A stretch of DNA of 64,000 bases from Arcuatula senhousia (taxonomy: Eukaryota; Mollusca; Bivalvia; Mytilida; Mytilidae), in contig OZ020303.1 of the NCBI GenBank assembly GCA_963971305.1, forward strand, positions 44,628,106 to 44,692,105, read 5' to 3'. Below the pieces are notes generated by a model. The model ran no database searches and was not told the DNA's origin. It saw only the letters and a list, made by a program, of their open reading frames with translations. The translations under genes and the position numbers were made by a program. Positions 48,001 through 48,820 of this stretch are shown piece after piece. Position 1 is the first letter of the stretch, and the number at the start of each line of letters is the position of its first letter.

Positions 48001-48757
48001 AATCATCCGTTATGTATCTTTATCCAAAATACAACCAGATGACCACTGTCAGTCAAGCAGAAAACATGGATCTAATGTATTACAAGTGTAACTATACACT
48101 CAAAGGTCAAAATACAAGATAATTAATTAACTTTTCAACAAAAATGTTCACAAGCAACCTATTCTACAAACCGTCAACATAAATCATATTAACTAAAACA
48201 CAAAAATATTATGTCTGCACACAACTTCATATATTTTTAGCTTTCTTACAAGAAAATTAGCTGTTAAGATTGTTGATAAGGCGTTTTGAAATACTGAAAT
48301 TTCATGTATTGCTGTGTGCACTTCACAGTTCTAACACTCATATTTAAAGTAGCATATTAATCAAAAATATATTTATGTAACACATAAAAATTTCACAACT
48401 GTAAAATCTGGCAGTGTTCATAACTTTATAGCTACAGGGTAGAAAAATCGTATTTATCATTATAAAAAGGGACAAAATTAACGAGAAAATAACGATTTCA
48501 ATAATCATTTTACAACTTCAAAACTTCTCACGCCCAATATTTTAAAAAGATTTTTATTTAGGCTTTGTAAAATGGGAAGAAAAAATATTAAAAAGTTATA
48601 CAAAAGATGTGCAATACATAAGACGCTCCTAGTCTTAACTTTATCAACAATTGTGAAATTTTGCCAAAAAGTTGATGTACTTACCAGAATGTACATAAAA
48701 TATCACAAAATTGAACACAAGTATAAATCCTCCATAAATATATAATGTATCCATCAT
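2962..48757 (-). CDS. Receptor-type protein tyrosine phosphatase with EGF, kringle, Ig and FN3 ectodomain (whole gene, 34 coding exons)
   Basis: Single-pass receptor that should remove phosphate from phosphotyrosine in the cytoplasm; ligand unknown. Joining 34 exons gives 1599 residues with no internal stop. Order: signal peptide 1-24; eight-Cys EGF-type module 36-78; kringle 84-162; EGF-type modules 164-206 and 212-255; Ig 258-354; FN3-type modules about 355-464, 465-580, 581-679, 680-779 and 780-900; helix 927-951; PTP D1 about 1010-1290 (catalytic Cys1234); PTP D2 about 1305-1595 (Cys1529). The cytoplasmic half and the GDNHTY-containing membrane-proximal part match what I know of R2B phosphatases (PTPRK/M/T/U), but no MAM domain is seen and EGF/kringle modules take its place. 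All junctions are GT-AG and every phase is compatible. Additional or alternative exons, especially in the 13-kb intron 1, cannot be excluded. Exons are listed separately. Confidence 0.93.
3037..3567 (-). other. RPTP intron 33
   Basis: AT-rich intron of 531 bp between the last two coding exons. I see nothing in it beyond splice sites. Confidence 0.8.
3568..3703 (-). CDS. RPTP exon 33: PTP D2 pocket and C-terminal helices (residues 1530-1575)
   Basis: Acceptor TATTTTCAG|GAATGG and donor AATCTG|GTAAGA. Encodes [17 protein letters not shown] and [12 protein letters not shown]. Arg1535 of the C-x5-R motif is present, but the Q-loop glutamine of D1 (Gln1278) aligns with Asp1573, so D2 probably has little or no activity and may serve a regulatory role. 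Confidence 0.95.
3780..5325 (+). mobile_element. Penelope-like retroelement relic, copy 1
   Basis: A reverse-transcriptase fragment (3792-4679) followed by about 650 bp of 3' tail. The tail is shared with 38200-38845, including CAGTAACTTCGAGTGTTCTC, TAGTTTAACCCCGCCACATT and TGTCGCGTACACTTATTCCA, with both copies losing similarity soon after ATTCCACATCTCA. The element lies in intron 32 in antisense orientation to the host gene. The 5' part is missing or rearranged. Confidence 0.8.
3792..4679 (+). pseudogene. Reverse transcriptase fragment, Penelope-like type, 295 codons open
   Basis: Encodes palm and thumb parts of a reverse transcriptase: [14 protein letters not shown] (residues 37-50), the catalytic YLDD at 81-84 and [10 protein letters not shown] near 125, then a basic C-terminal region ([18 protein letters not shown]). 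The fingers and any GIY-YIG endonuclease are absent. The first 37 residues look wrong for the position: [16 protein letters not shown] resembles this protein's own later thumb segment [13 protein letters not shown], so the 5' end seems to be a chimeric join. A frame this long without a stop suggests a rather recent insertion. The family label rests on remembered similarity. Confidence 0.75.
5326..5789 (-). other. RPTP intron 32, part left of the retroelement
   Basis: A plus-strand frame runs from 5094 to 5549 across the retroelement tail into this stretch, but it shows no domain and I do not call it a gene. The rest is AT-rich. Confidence 0.5.
5790..5947 (-). CDS. RPTP exon 32: PTP D2 WPD loop and pocket cysteine (residues 1478-1529)
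   Basis: Acceptor ATTTTTAG|CCACAA and donor TGCAT|GTAAGA. Contains [15 protein letters not shown], so the W-P-D triad survives (Asp1495), and ends RPITVHC with Cys1529. The following split codon gives Met1530, so the pocket reads HCMNGVHRSG. Confidence 0.95.
6206..6337 (-). CDS. RPTP exon 31: PTP D2 (residues 1434-1477)
   Basis: Acceptor TTTGTTTTAG|ACTTGT and donor CTCAAT|GTAAGT, both phase 0. Encodes [17 protein letters not shown] and strands leading to the D2 WPD loop. Confidence 0.92.
6338..6757 (-). other. RPTP intron 30
   Basis: AT-rich intron of 420 bp; nothing else seen. Confidence 0.8.
6758..6892 (-). CDS. RPTP exon 30: PTP D2 (residues 1389-1433)
   Basis: Encodes [18 protein letters not shown], then VDFWRM and IVMLNE. 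I chose the acceptor CATTTAAG|GGTTAT over an AG sixteen bases upstream because only it keeps the frame with exon 29 and restores the family N-G-Y-x-x-x-x-A-F-I motif. Donor GAAAAG|GTGTGT, phase 0. Confidence 0.92.
6893..7421 (-). other. RPTP intron 29
   Basis: AT-rich intron of 529 bp; the open frame running on from exon 30 past 6892 is intron read-through. Confidence 0.8.
7422..7495 (-). CDS. RPTP exon 29: PTP D2 (residues 1364-1388)
   Basis: Acceptor TTCTTGCAG|CTAATC and donor CTGAAT|GTAAGG. Encodes [11 protein letters not shown] and DYINAVFLN, the D2 counterpart of D1 exon 21. Confidence 0.92.
7845..8100 (+). repeat. Dispersed bivalve repeat, copy R1
   Basis: Contains ACGCGTTTCGTCTATTCAAG, then AAAATATTGAAAA, TTAGGGTTTA and AAAAGTGTTGA in the same order as copies R2 (18481) and R3 (27254). 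All three lie in introns of the same gene in the same orientation. The GTTTCGTCTA...GACTCATCAGAGGCGCT core is one I recall as very common in mussel sequences. Confidence 0.75.
8288..8769. mobile_element. Near-perfect long palindrome, foldback MITE (482 bp)
   Basis: The left arm begins CTCGTCAAAAAAAGTTACGC and the right arm ends GCGTAACTTTTTTTGAAGAG. Arms match for about 175 bp at high identity (for example CGATTTTCACGAAATAAAAT against ATTTTATTTCGTGAAAATCG) and remain alignable with more mismatches almost to the centre. The ends abut TA within TATA on both sides. No protein is encoded. A transcript of intron 28 would fold into a long hairpin. Confidence 0.88.
8900..10140 (-). other. RPTP intron 28, middle part
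   Basis: AT-rich sequence between two MITEs. A 114-codon plus-strand frame at 9561-9905 shows no domain I recognise. 9040-9130 is locally richer in G+C and may be a retroelement scrap, but I cannot place it. Confidence 0.4.
10142..10676. mobile_element. TA-flanked MITE with 21-bp perfect terminal inverted repeats (535 bp)
   Basis: Begins CCGTAAATTGGGATATTTTG and ends in the exact complement CAAAATATCCCAATTTACGG; the full repeat is 21 bp and perfect. TA is present on both sides (10140-10141, 10677-10678). Subterminal blocks such as CCAAAATTAAAC recur near both ends. No coding frame. Confidence 0.88.
10767..10866 (-). CDS. RPTP exon 28: PTP D2, degenerate recognition loop (residues 1331-1363)
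   Basis: Acceptor TTTTATAG|GTGCTT and donor CCCAG|GTATGA. Encodes [10 protein letters not shown]: the KNRY tyrosine is Ser1358, the change also seen in D2 of the vertebrate R2B group, where the loop likewise reads NRS and is followed by P-x-x-R-C. Confidence 0.92.
10867..11661 (-). other. RPTP intron 27
   Basis: AT-rich intron. A G+C-richer patch near 11390-11480 (CCCCCATCGGGCATCCGCCC) stands out and may be part of a dispersed repeat; nothing coding seen. Confidence 0.5.
11662..11811 (-). CDS. RPTP exon 27: end of D1 and D1-D2 linker (residues 1281-1330)
   Basis: Acceptor AATTTCTAG|GAGCAG and donor TTTGAG|GTATTC. Begins [19 protein letters not shown], the last D1 helix and the short linker typical of tandem PTP receptors, then the first D2 helix. 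Both ends are phase 0. Confidence 0.94.
12483..13100 (+). repeat. Tandem-core element, family B (3 x 167 bp core)
   Basis: Opens with a hairpin (ATACCCCCCGCAAAA...TTTGGGGGGGTAT), then a CTGTCTGTCTGTCCGTC pyrimidine tract. Three core units follow, starting TAAGCGC at 12573, 12740 and 12907, exactly 167 bp apart. It closes with the palindrome TGTGAGCTCGCTCACA followed by GTATTACTTG. It sits in intron 26. The layout matches families A, C and D in this window. Confidence 0.82.
13205..13340 (-). CDS. RPTP exon 26: PTP D1 P-loop and Q-loop (residues 1235-1280)
   Basis: Acceptor TTTATAG|TGCCGG and donor ACCCTT|GTAAGT. Completes [10 protein letters not shown] (Cys1234, Arg1240) and runs through [15 protein letters not shown], with Gln1278 positioning the hydrolytic water. 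With exons 20, 25 and this one, D1 has every catalytic element and should be active. Confidence 0.96.
13341..14703 (-). other. RPTP intron 25
   Basis: AT-rich intron of 1363 bp between the two exons that share the D1 P-loop. Short frames here have no recognisable content. Confidence 0.7.
14704..14852 (-). CDS. RPTP exon 25: PTP D1, WPD loop and catalytic cysteine (residues 1186-1234)
   Basis: Acceptor ATTTACAG|GATGAC and donor TGTAG|GTAGGT. Contains [15 protein letters not shown], with Asp1202 the general acid of the mobile WPD loop, and ends GPPIVHC with Cys1234 the nucleophile. The P-loop is split by the intron directly after AG of Ser1235. Confidence 0.96.
14853..15265 (-). other. RPTP intron 24
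   Basis: AT-rich intron of 413 bp; nothing else seen. Confidence 0.8.
15266..15385 (-). CDS. RPTP exon 24: PTP D1 (residues 1146-1185)
   Basis: Acceptor TTTTTTTAAG|AAAAAA and donor TCTAAG|GTAATA. Encodes [11 protein letters not shown], the conserved K-C-x-x-Y-W-P motif, then strands ending IRTFRISK. Both ends are phase 0. Confidence 0.94.
15663..15760 (-). CDS. RPTP exon 23: PTP D1 (residues 1113-1145)
   Basis: Acceptor ACTTTCAG|GACC and donor GGAAAA|GTATAA. Encodes [17 protein letters not shown] and TIIMLTN, equivalent to the family G-P-x-x-x-T-x-x-D-F-W-R-M and I-V-M-L-T-N motifs. Confidence 0.95.
16012..16048 (-). CDS. RPTP exon 22: PTP D1 micro-exon (residues 1101-1112)
   Basis: A 37-nt exon with acceptor TGTTTTAG|GGCTAC and donor CTCAAG|GTGAGT. 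Encodes [12 protein letters not shown], the family G-Y-x-x-x-x-x-[FY]-I-A-[AT]-Q-G motif, completed by the first two bases of exon 23. A similar small exon exists in vertebrate receptor phosphatases. Confidence 0.94.
16265..16344 (-). CDS. RPTP exon 21: PTP D1 (residues 1074-1100)
   Basis: Acceptor TATTACAG|ATGATC and donor ATTGAT|GTAGGT. Encodes [14 protein letters not shown] and DYTNANYID, the conserved D1 segment in which DY(I)NA-YI precedes the central sheet. Ends in phase 0. Confidence 0.94.
16345..16799 (-). other. RPTP intron 20
   Basis: AT-rich intron of 455 bp. A 73-codon minus-strand frame (16527-16748) is hydrophobic from low-complexity AT sequence and has no fitting splice sites. 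Confidence 0.7.
16800..16887 (-). CDS. RPTP exon 20: PTP D1, phosphotyrosine-recognition loop (residues 1045-1073)
   Basis: Acceptor TATTACAG|CTTATT and donor AGCTT|GTAAGT. Encodes [10 protein letters not shown]: Tyr1068 of KNRY is the residue that stacks on phosphotyrosine and sets pocket depth, and it is intact in D1. Ends in phase 1; the split codon gives Tyr1074 (AYDHSRV). Confidence 0.95.
17084..17259 (-). CDS. RPTP exon 19: juxtamembrane and start of PTP D1 (residues 986-1044)
   Basis: Acceptor CTTTTCAG|ATGATG and donor TACAGG|GTATTT. Contains a tyrosine in an acidic setting (EPVYGNVD), then [16 protein letters not shown] and EGFRTEYR. The latter is the N-terminal helix of D1 in R2B phosphatases, where the family reads F-x-x-E-[YF]. 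Confidence 0.93.
17260..19120 (-). other. RPTP intron 18
   Basis: 1861-bp AT-rich intron holding repeat copy R2 at 18481-18632; otherwise nothing recognised. Confidence 0.7.
18481..18632 (+). repeat. Dispersed bivalve repeat, copy R2
   Basis: Starts TGACAACAAAGTTCCAGACA, then CGCGCGTTTCGTCTATACAA and GACTCATCAGAGGCGCTCTA, ending near CCAAACTGGGGAC. It is almost identical to R3 (27254) over this stretch but lacks the 3' part that R1 and R3 share. Confidence 0.85.
19121..19221 (-). CDS. RPTP exon 18: juxtamembrane segment (residues 952-985)
   Basis: Acceptor AAAAACAG|GAAACG and donor ATTG|GTAATG. Encodes the basic membrane anchor RKRH, a charged stretch (AAEREKAEM) and a Pro/Ser/Thr-rich linker ([11 protein letters not shown]) leading to the D1 wedge region. 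Phosphorylation sites are plausible but not testable here. Confidence 0.9.
19222..19557 (-). other. RPTP intron 17
   Basis: 336-bp intron between the juxtamembrane and transmembrane exons; an opposite-strand frame of 145 codons (19096-19533) crosses it and exon 18 and is a shadow. Confidence 0.75.
19558..19669 (-). CDS. RPTP exon 17: transmembrane helix (residues 915-951)
   Basis: Acceptor TTCTTTTAG|CTGC and donor TGGAG|GTACAA. After a short Pro/Ala-rich linker it encodes [17 protein letters not shown] and FALLLFLW, about 25 hydrophobic residues (927-951). The next exon supplies the basic stop-transfer residues RKRH. Confidence 0.94.
19947..19989 (-). CDS. RPTP exon 16: membrane-proximal stalk (residues 901-914)
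   Basis: A 43-nt exon with acceptor TTTAATATAG|GCTC and donor TGTGG|GTAAGT. It encodes [14 protein letters not shown], a short charged helix-like stalk before the membrane span. It is found by phase and splice sites plus fit to both neighbours, so it is slightly less certain than the larger exons. Confidence 0.86.
19990..21321 (-). other. RPTP intron 15
   Basis: 1332-bp AT-rich intron. A short inverted pair (AAAGGGAGGGT near 20106, ACCCTCCCTTT near 20205) is the only structure noticed. The plus-strand frame 20662-20997 shows no domain. Confidence 0.6.
21322..21592 (-). CDS. RPTP exon 15: membrane-proximal module with furin-type site (residues 810-900)
   Basis: Acceptor CTCTCCAG|CTTTT and donor GATGGA|GTAAGT. 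Begins FYRIIVEE, followed by [10 protein letters not shown], so the basic cluster R823-R826 lies just after the VEE strand, exactly where R2B phosphatases carry their proprotein-convertase site. Later comes [18 protein letters not shown], equivalent to the conserved membrane-proximal GDN-TY segment of that group, with a possible N-glycan at NHT. Expected result: cleavage in the Golgi into two non-covalently joined subunits. Confidence 0.93.
21779..21880 (-). pseudogene. Decayed tandem copy of the exon 14 donor end
   Basis: About 100 bp that aligns with 21884-21986 at an offset of 105-106 bp, sharing CTGACTGTTGG, GACACTTGTCCAATT and TTTGAAGATC-type stretches. It repeats the last 30-35 nt of exon 14 plus the start of its intron. 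The plus-strand AC of the true donor (CTTTAC|CTGAC) is AA in the copy, so the GT donor is lost. It lies in the intron between exons 14 and 15 and should be inert. Confidence 0.75.
21953..22043 (-). CDS. RPTP exon 14: membrane-proximal FN3-type module, first part (residues 780-809)
   Basis: Acceptor TTTTTACAG|ACTTG and donor GTCAG|GTAAAG. Encodes [18 protein letters not shown] and IKIGQVSDP, the A-B strands of the fifth module. The donor end of this exon and its flank also occur as a decayed second copy about 105 bp downstream in the gene (see 21779-21880). Confidence 0.9.
22044..22478 (-). other. RPTP intron 13
   Basis: 435-bp AT-rich intron; overlapping frames on both strands near 22142-22370 are not credible genes. 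Confidence 0.75.
22479..22671 (-). CDS. RPTP exon 13: FN3 module 4, second half (residues 716-779)
   Basis: Acceptor ATTTTTAG|GTACGG and donor ATCAG|GTTATT, a slightly weak but legitimate GT donor. Encodes VRCNSES, then [11 protein letters not shown] (E-F motif) and [11 protein letters not shown] (G strand). Confidence 0.9.
22672..23047 (-). other. RPTP intron 12
   Basis: 376-bp AT-rich intron; nothing else seen. Confidence 0.8.
23048..23154 (-). CDS. RPTP exon 12: FN3 module 4, first half (residues 680-715)
   Basis: Acceptor CTTTCAG|TGCC and donor TATTAT|GTAAGT. Encodes [10 protein letters not shown] (B strand) and QVIYYY (C strand). Phase 0 at the end joins exon 13. Confidence 0.9.
23155..23594 (-). 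other. RPTP intron 11
   Basis: 440-bp AT-rich intron; nothing else seen. Confidence 0.8.
23595..23661 (-). CDS. RPTP exon 11: FN3 module 3, last strand (residues 658-679)
   Basis: A 67-nt exon with acceptor CCACCCAG|GTTAAA and donor GATG|GTACGT. It encodes [13 protein letters not shown], the typical F-G strand ending of an FN3 repeat, then an acidic linker (STDED). The 2.4-kb intron upstream of it contains the 1.9-kb TAA-flanked transposon. Confidence 0.9.
23725..25643. mobile_element. TAA-flanked TIR transposon, non-autonomous, with subterminal motif arrays (1919 bp)
   Basis: The left end starts AGCCCCAGTCACACTGTCAC and the right end is its exact complement for 22 bp, with similarity reaching about 45 bp. 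TAA lies directly outside both ends (23722-23724 and 25644-25646), a 3-bp duplication as made by PIF/Harbinger-type transposases. About 440 bp at the left and 330 bp at the right consist of variants of TAAAACGTAG in either orientation. The 1.1-kb middle has no frame I recognise as a transposase; the 63- to 69-codon frames are unconvincing. It sits in intron 10 of the phosphatase gene. Confidence 0.87.
25660..26026 (-). other. RPTP intron 10, part beside exon 10
   Basis: AT-rich intronic sequence; nothing else seen. Confidence 0.75.
26027..26256 (-). CDS. RPTP exon 10: FN3 module 3, main part (residues 581-657)
   Basis: Acceptor TTTTAG|CACC and donor ATAGAG|GTGAAT. Shows ITVAWEQPF (B strand), ITSYVLTHW (C strand) and [11 protein letters not shown] (E-F motif). 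The last strand and the linker are in exon 11. Confidence 0.92.
26525..26780 (-). CDS. RPTP exon 9: FN3 module 2, second half (residues 496-580)
   Basis: Acceptor ATCTTTAAG|GATGCC and donor AACAA|GTATGA. Continues the second FN3 repeat with AKYILFI (C strand), then [11 protein letters not shown], the E-F motif with T-x-Y intact, and ends in KKCSTTPKT. The two cysteines in EYC and KKC could pair. The exon ends in phase 1. Confidence 0.9.
27254..27535 (+). repeat. Dispersed bivalve repeat, copy R3
   Basis: The longest of three copies, in intron 8: TGACAACAAAGTTCCAGACA, ACGCACGTTTCGTCTATTCA, GACTCATCAGAGGCGCTCTA, CCAAACTGGGGAAC, ACCTTAGGGTTTAA and ACACAAAAGTGTTAAG. It links R2 (shared left part) with R1 (shared right part), so it gives the fullest view of the unit, about 280 bp. 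Confidence 0.85.
27661..27752 (-). CDS. RPTP exon 8: FN3 module 2, first half (residues 465-495)
   Basis: Acceptor TTTGCAG|CACCC, phase 1; donor GTGGAAG|GTAACA, phase 0. Encodes the A and B strands of the second FN3 repeat, ending at the B-strand Trp (IIVQWK). The other half is in exon 9. The two-exon split of this and later FN3 modules contrasts with the single-exon modules upstream. Confidence 0.9.
27753..28279 (-). other. RPTP intron 7
   Basis: 527-bp AT-rich intron; nothing else seen. Confidence 0.8.
28280..28609 (-). CDS. RPTP exon 7: FN3 module 1 (residues 355-464)
   Basis: One phase 1-1 exon carries a complete FN3 repeat. Landmarks are IEWPPW (B-strand Trp), WYDVWL (C strand) and [11 protein letters not shown] (the L-x-P-x-T-x-Y motif of the E-F region). 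It contains a short glycine/aspartate-rich turn ([10 protein letters not shown]). It is richer in G+C than the surrounding introns, as expected of coding sequence. Confidence 0.92.
28829..29119 (-). CDS. RPTP exon 6: Ig-like domain (residues 258-354)
   Basis: One phase 1-1 exon encodes an Ig fold. Cys281 (FNCTV) and Cys336 (DTFTCVV) are the probable disulfide pair and VNPGQS is a typical A'-B turn. The usual core Trp is absent: VRLMGP lies where it would be expected. R2B phosphatases also have one Ig domain between the N-terminal module and the FN3 array, so its position is conserved. A long antisense reading frame over this exon is a coding shadow. Confidence 0.92.
29120..32153 (-). other. 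RPTP intron 5
   Basis: 3-kb AT-rich intron. Contains a diverged direct repeat (31468 and 31666, see separate entry). Plus-strand frames at 29707-29937 and 30291-30479 have no domain. Confidence 0.65.
31468..31780. repeat. Two-copy diverged direct repeat, 198-bp offset
   Basis: TGTATACTGAACAGAAACGA occurs at 31468 and 31666. Each copy continues through TTACA(G/A)AGGT, ...GGTTTGAAGT and AATCCAGG(T/A)ACAAGT. Non-coding. Confidence 0.75.
32154..32300 (-). CDS. RPTP exon 5: third EGF/laminin-type module (residues 209-257)
   Basis: A symmetric phase 1-1 exon with acceptor GTATCAG|CTG and donor CCAG|GTACAC. Cysteines sit at 212, 221, 225, 227, 233, 243, 245 and 255; the module opens [10 protein letters not shown]. 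It joins the EGF pair to the Ig domain of exon 6. Confidence 0.93.
32301..32653 (-). other. RPTP intron 4
   Basis: 353-bp AT-rich intron; nothing else seen. Confidence 0.8.
32654..32791 (-). CDS. RPTP exon 4: second EGF/laminin-type module (residues 163-208)
   Basis: A symmetric phase 1-1 exon with acceptor CGTTTCAG|AC and donor AAAAC|GTAAGT. It has eight cysteines (164, 173, 177, 179, 186, 193, 197, 206) in the same spacing as exon 2, with the motif [10 protein letters not shown] at the start and GWDGFNC at the end. This sequence type is common in mollusc and other invertebrate multiple-EGF receptors. Confidence 0.93.
32792..34423 (-). repeat. RPTP intron 3 with degenerate tandem repeats
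   Basis: Recurrent phrases CCACTTTTGTTCTT (33359, 33440) and TACTGAAACATTT / ATTGAAACATTTAT with CTGTATATATTTCAAA (33778-34090) show two sets of diverged tandem units of roughly 80-130 bp. No exon-like frame was found between the kringle and EGF exons. Confidence 0.55.
34424..34669 (-). CDS. RPTP exon 3: kringle domain (residues 81-162)
   Basis: One phase 1-1 exon carries a whole kringle. Six cysteines at 84, 106, 134, 145, 157 and 162 fit the family pattern (C1-C6, C2-C4, C3-C5), with the family landmarks [31 protein letters not shown] and RWEHC in order. Kringles bind proteins and sometimes lysine side chains. Here the region between C3 and C4 (LDSARPWC) keeps only one of the two acidic residues used by lysine-binding kringles, so lysine binding is doubtful. 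A kringle in a receptor phosphatase is unusual to my knowledge; the best-known kringle receptors are the ROR kinases. Frame continuity into exons 2 and 4 argues for true membership in this gene. Confidence 0.94.
34670..35486 (-). other. RPTP intron 2
   Basis: 817-bp AT-rich intron; nothing else seen. Confidence 0.8.
35487..35654 (-). CDS. RPTP exon 2: first EGF/laminin-type module (residues 25-80)
   Basis: Acceptor TTTTTAG|CTGATTCC and donor GCTCT|GTAAGT make a symmetric phase 1-1 exon. It encodes eight cysteines (36, 45, 49, 51, 57, 64, 69, 78), with a CRCYRDHVC centre and a GFWGPRC end. This is the spacing of the laminin/multiple-EGF type of module, not the six-Cys EGF. It is the most N-terminal module after the signal peptide and probably forms a disulfide-bonded, extracellular spacer or ligand-binding unit. 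Confidence 0.92.
37250..37675 (+). repeat. Tandem-core element, family C (two core units)
   Basis: Opens with the hairpin AGGGCCCCGCATATTCGATGC...GGATGCCCT, then TTTGTCCGTCTGTTC. Two core units follow: TTGTACAGTTGCTAAGT at 37320 and 37504, each ending CACAGATTTTGAGAATTGGA. It closes with CTGACTTTGTCAG, TATT, CTAG. The terminal hairpin followed by CTAG recalls Helitron-type 3' ends. Confidence 0.75.
37857..38847 (+). mobile_element. Penelope-like retroelement relic, copy 2, 5'-truncated
   Basis: Begins inside the reverse-transcriptase thumb region ([20 protein letters not shown]), with the frame open to 38198. It then carries the same 3' tail as copy 1 down to TATTCCACATCTCA. The catalytic palm is absent. 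It lies in intron 1 in the same orientation as copy 1. Confidence 0.82.
40255..40570 (+). repeat. Probable dispersed bivalve repeat fragment
   Basis: Contains AGGAACCGCTTACTCTTCCG, GGAGCACCTGGG and, further on, CTTTCGGACTTTGACATTC and CCATTGGTACCTCTGATTCT. I recall close relatives of these phrases as part of a very common bivalve repeat tail. The open frames across it (40125-40391, 40404-40625) are low-complexity and not called. Confidence 0.45.
41624..42420. repeat. Direct duplication of about 260 bp, offset about 533 bp
   Basis: 41624-41885 and 42157-42420 share, in order, TCGATTTCGT, GACTTATTGCATGA, AACGTGCATTGTGACA, AAGTTTTACAAGGACCTTGC, AATGTGTCATTC and TTTGGGGTTAT. The spacer between them is unrelated. 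No reading frame is conserved between the copies, so they are not coding. Confidence 0.82.
42945..43250. other. G+C-rich block of unknown nature in intron 1
   Basis: Clearly richer in G+C than its surroundings (GTCCTCGTCCGCGGGGG, GCCTTGAAAATCTGACGCC). A 69-codon minus-strand frame (42935-43144) crosses it without recognisable domain. It could be a dispersed repeat, a retroposed fragment or an exon of an unknown transcript; I cannot decide. Confidence 0.35.
43263..43843. mobile_element. Inverted-repeat element (about 580 bp)
   Basis: The left end GGACATGGTAC...GCCATATTTGGCCCCCT is matched in inverse by AGGGGGCCAAATATGGGC...GTACCTTGTCC at the right, about 40 bp with a few mismatches. AAA flanks both sides. 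Inside is AT-rich and has no frame of note. Confidence 0.78.
43844..45620. other. Intron 1 stretch without recognised features
   Basis: Includes a G-run (GGGGGGGGGG near 43955) and a CACTCACTACTCACTCACTG microsatellite-like bit. The frame at 44835-45095 (86 codons) shows no domain. Confidence 0.5.
45627..45860. mobile_element. Small inverted-repeat element (234 bp)
   Basis: ACCATTTGATTTTTA at the left is matched by TAAAATCAAATGGT at the right. Inside are repeated TTTTTATTTTAAA and GCGCTC phrases. Too short to assign to a transposon class. Confidence 0.5.
45861..48684. other. Distal part of RPTP intron 1
   Basis: AT-rich; no exon-like frame with credible splice sites was found between here and exon 1. 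Confidence 0.5.
48685..48757 (-). CDS. RPTP exon 1: start codon and signal peptide (residues 1-24)
   Basis: Two adjacent ATGs open the exon; I take the first, at 48757. The peptide is [10 protein letters not shown] followed by a hydrophobic run ([10 protein letters not shown]) and YVHS, a good signal peptide with likely cleavage near Ser24/Ala25. The donor is TCTG|GTAAGT, phase 1, which matches the phase-1 acceptor of exon 2 at 35654. In-frame stops (TAA, TGA) lie a short way upstream, so the start is well bounded. The assignment to this gene rests on phase, donor and signal peptide; the link across 13 kb is inference. Confidence 0.82.
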
Positions 48758-48810
48758 TTTGAGAACTCATTACGTCCTTTTTAACATTGTTTACAAATAT
48801 TAATTAAAAT

Positions 48811-48820
48811 GTTTATATAA
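48811..48820 (-). promoter_or_regulatory. Possible TATA box of the RPTP gene
   Basis: The minus strand reads TTATATAAAC about 55-63 bases upstream of the start codon, which would leave a short 5' UTR of roughly 30 nt. The surroundings are very AT-rich, so a chance match is quite possible, and a non-coding first exon further upstream would make it irrelevant. Confidence 0.22.

Larger units (their letters stand above)
35655..48684 (-). other. RPTP intron 1 (13 kb)
   Basis: Separates the signal-peptide exon from the first ectodomain exon. It holds the 5'-truncated Penelope-like copy at 37.9-38.8 kb, a tandem-core element at 37.25-37.67 kb, a triplicated degenerate segment at 36.5-39.9 kb, a dispersed repeat at 40.3-40.6 kb, a direct duplication at 41.6/42.2 kb, a GC-rich block at 42.95-43.25 kb and two inverted-repeat elements at 43.26 and 45.63 kb. 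I found no cysteine-rich or other exon-like reading frame with fitting splice sites, but an alternative first exon could be missed. Confidence 0.75.
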
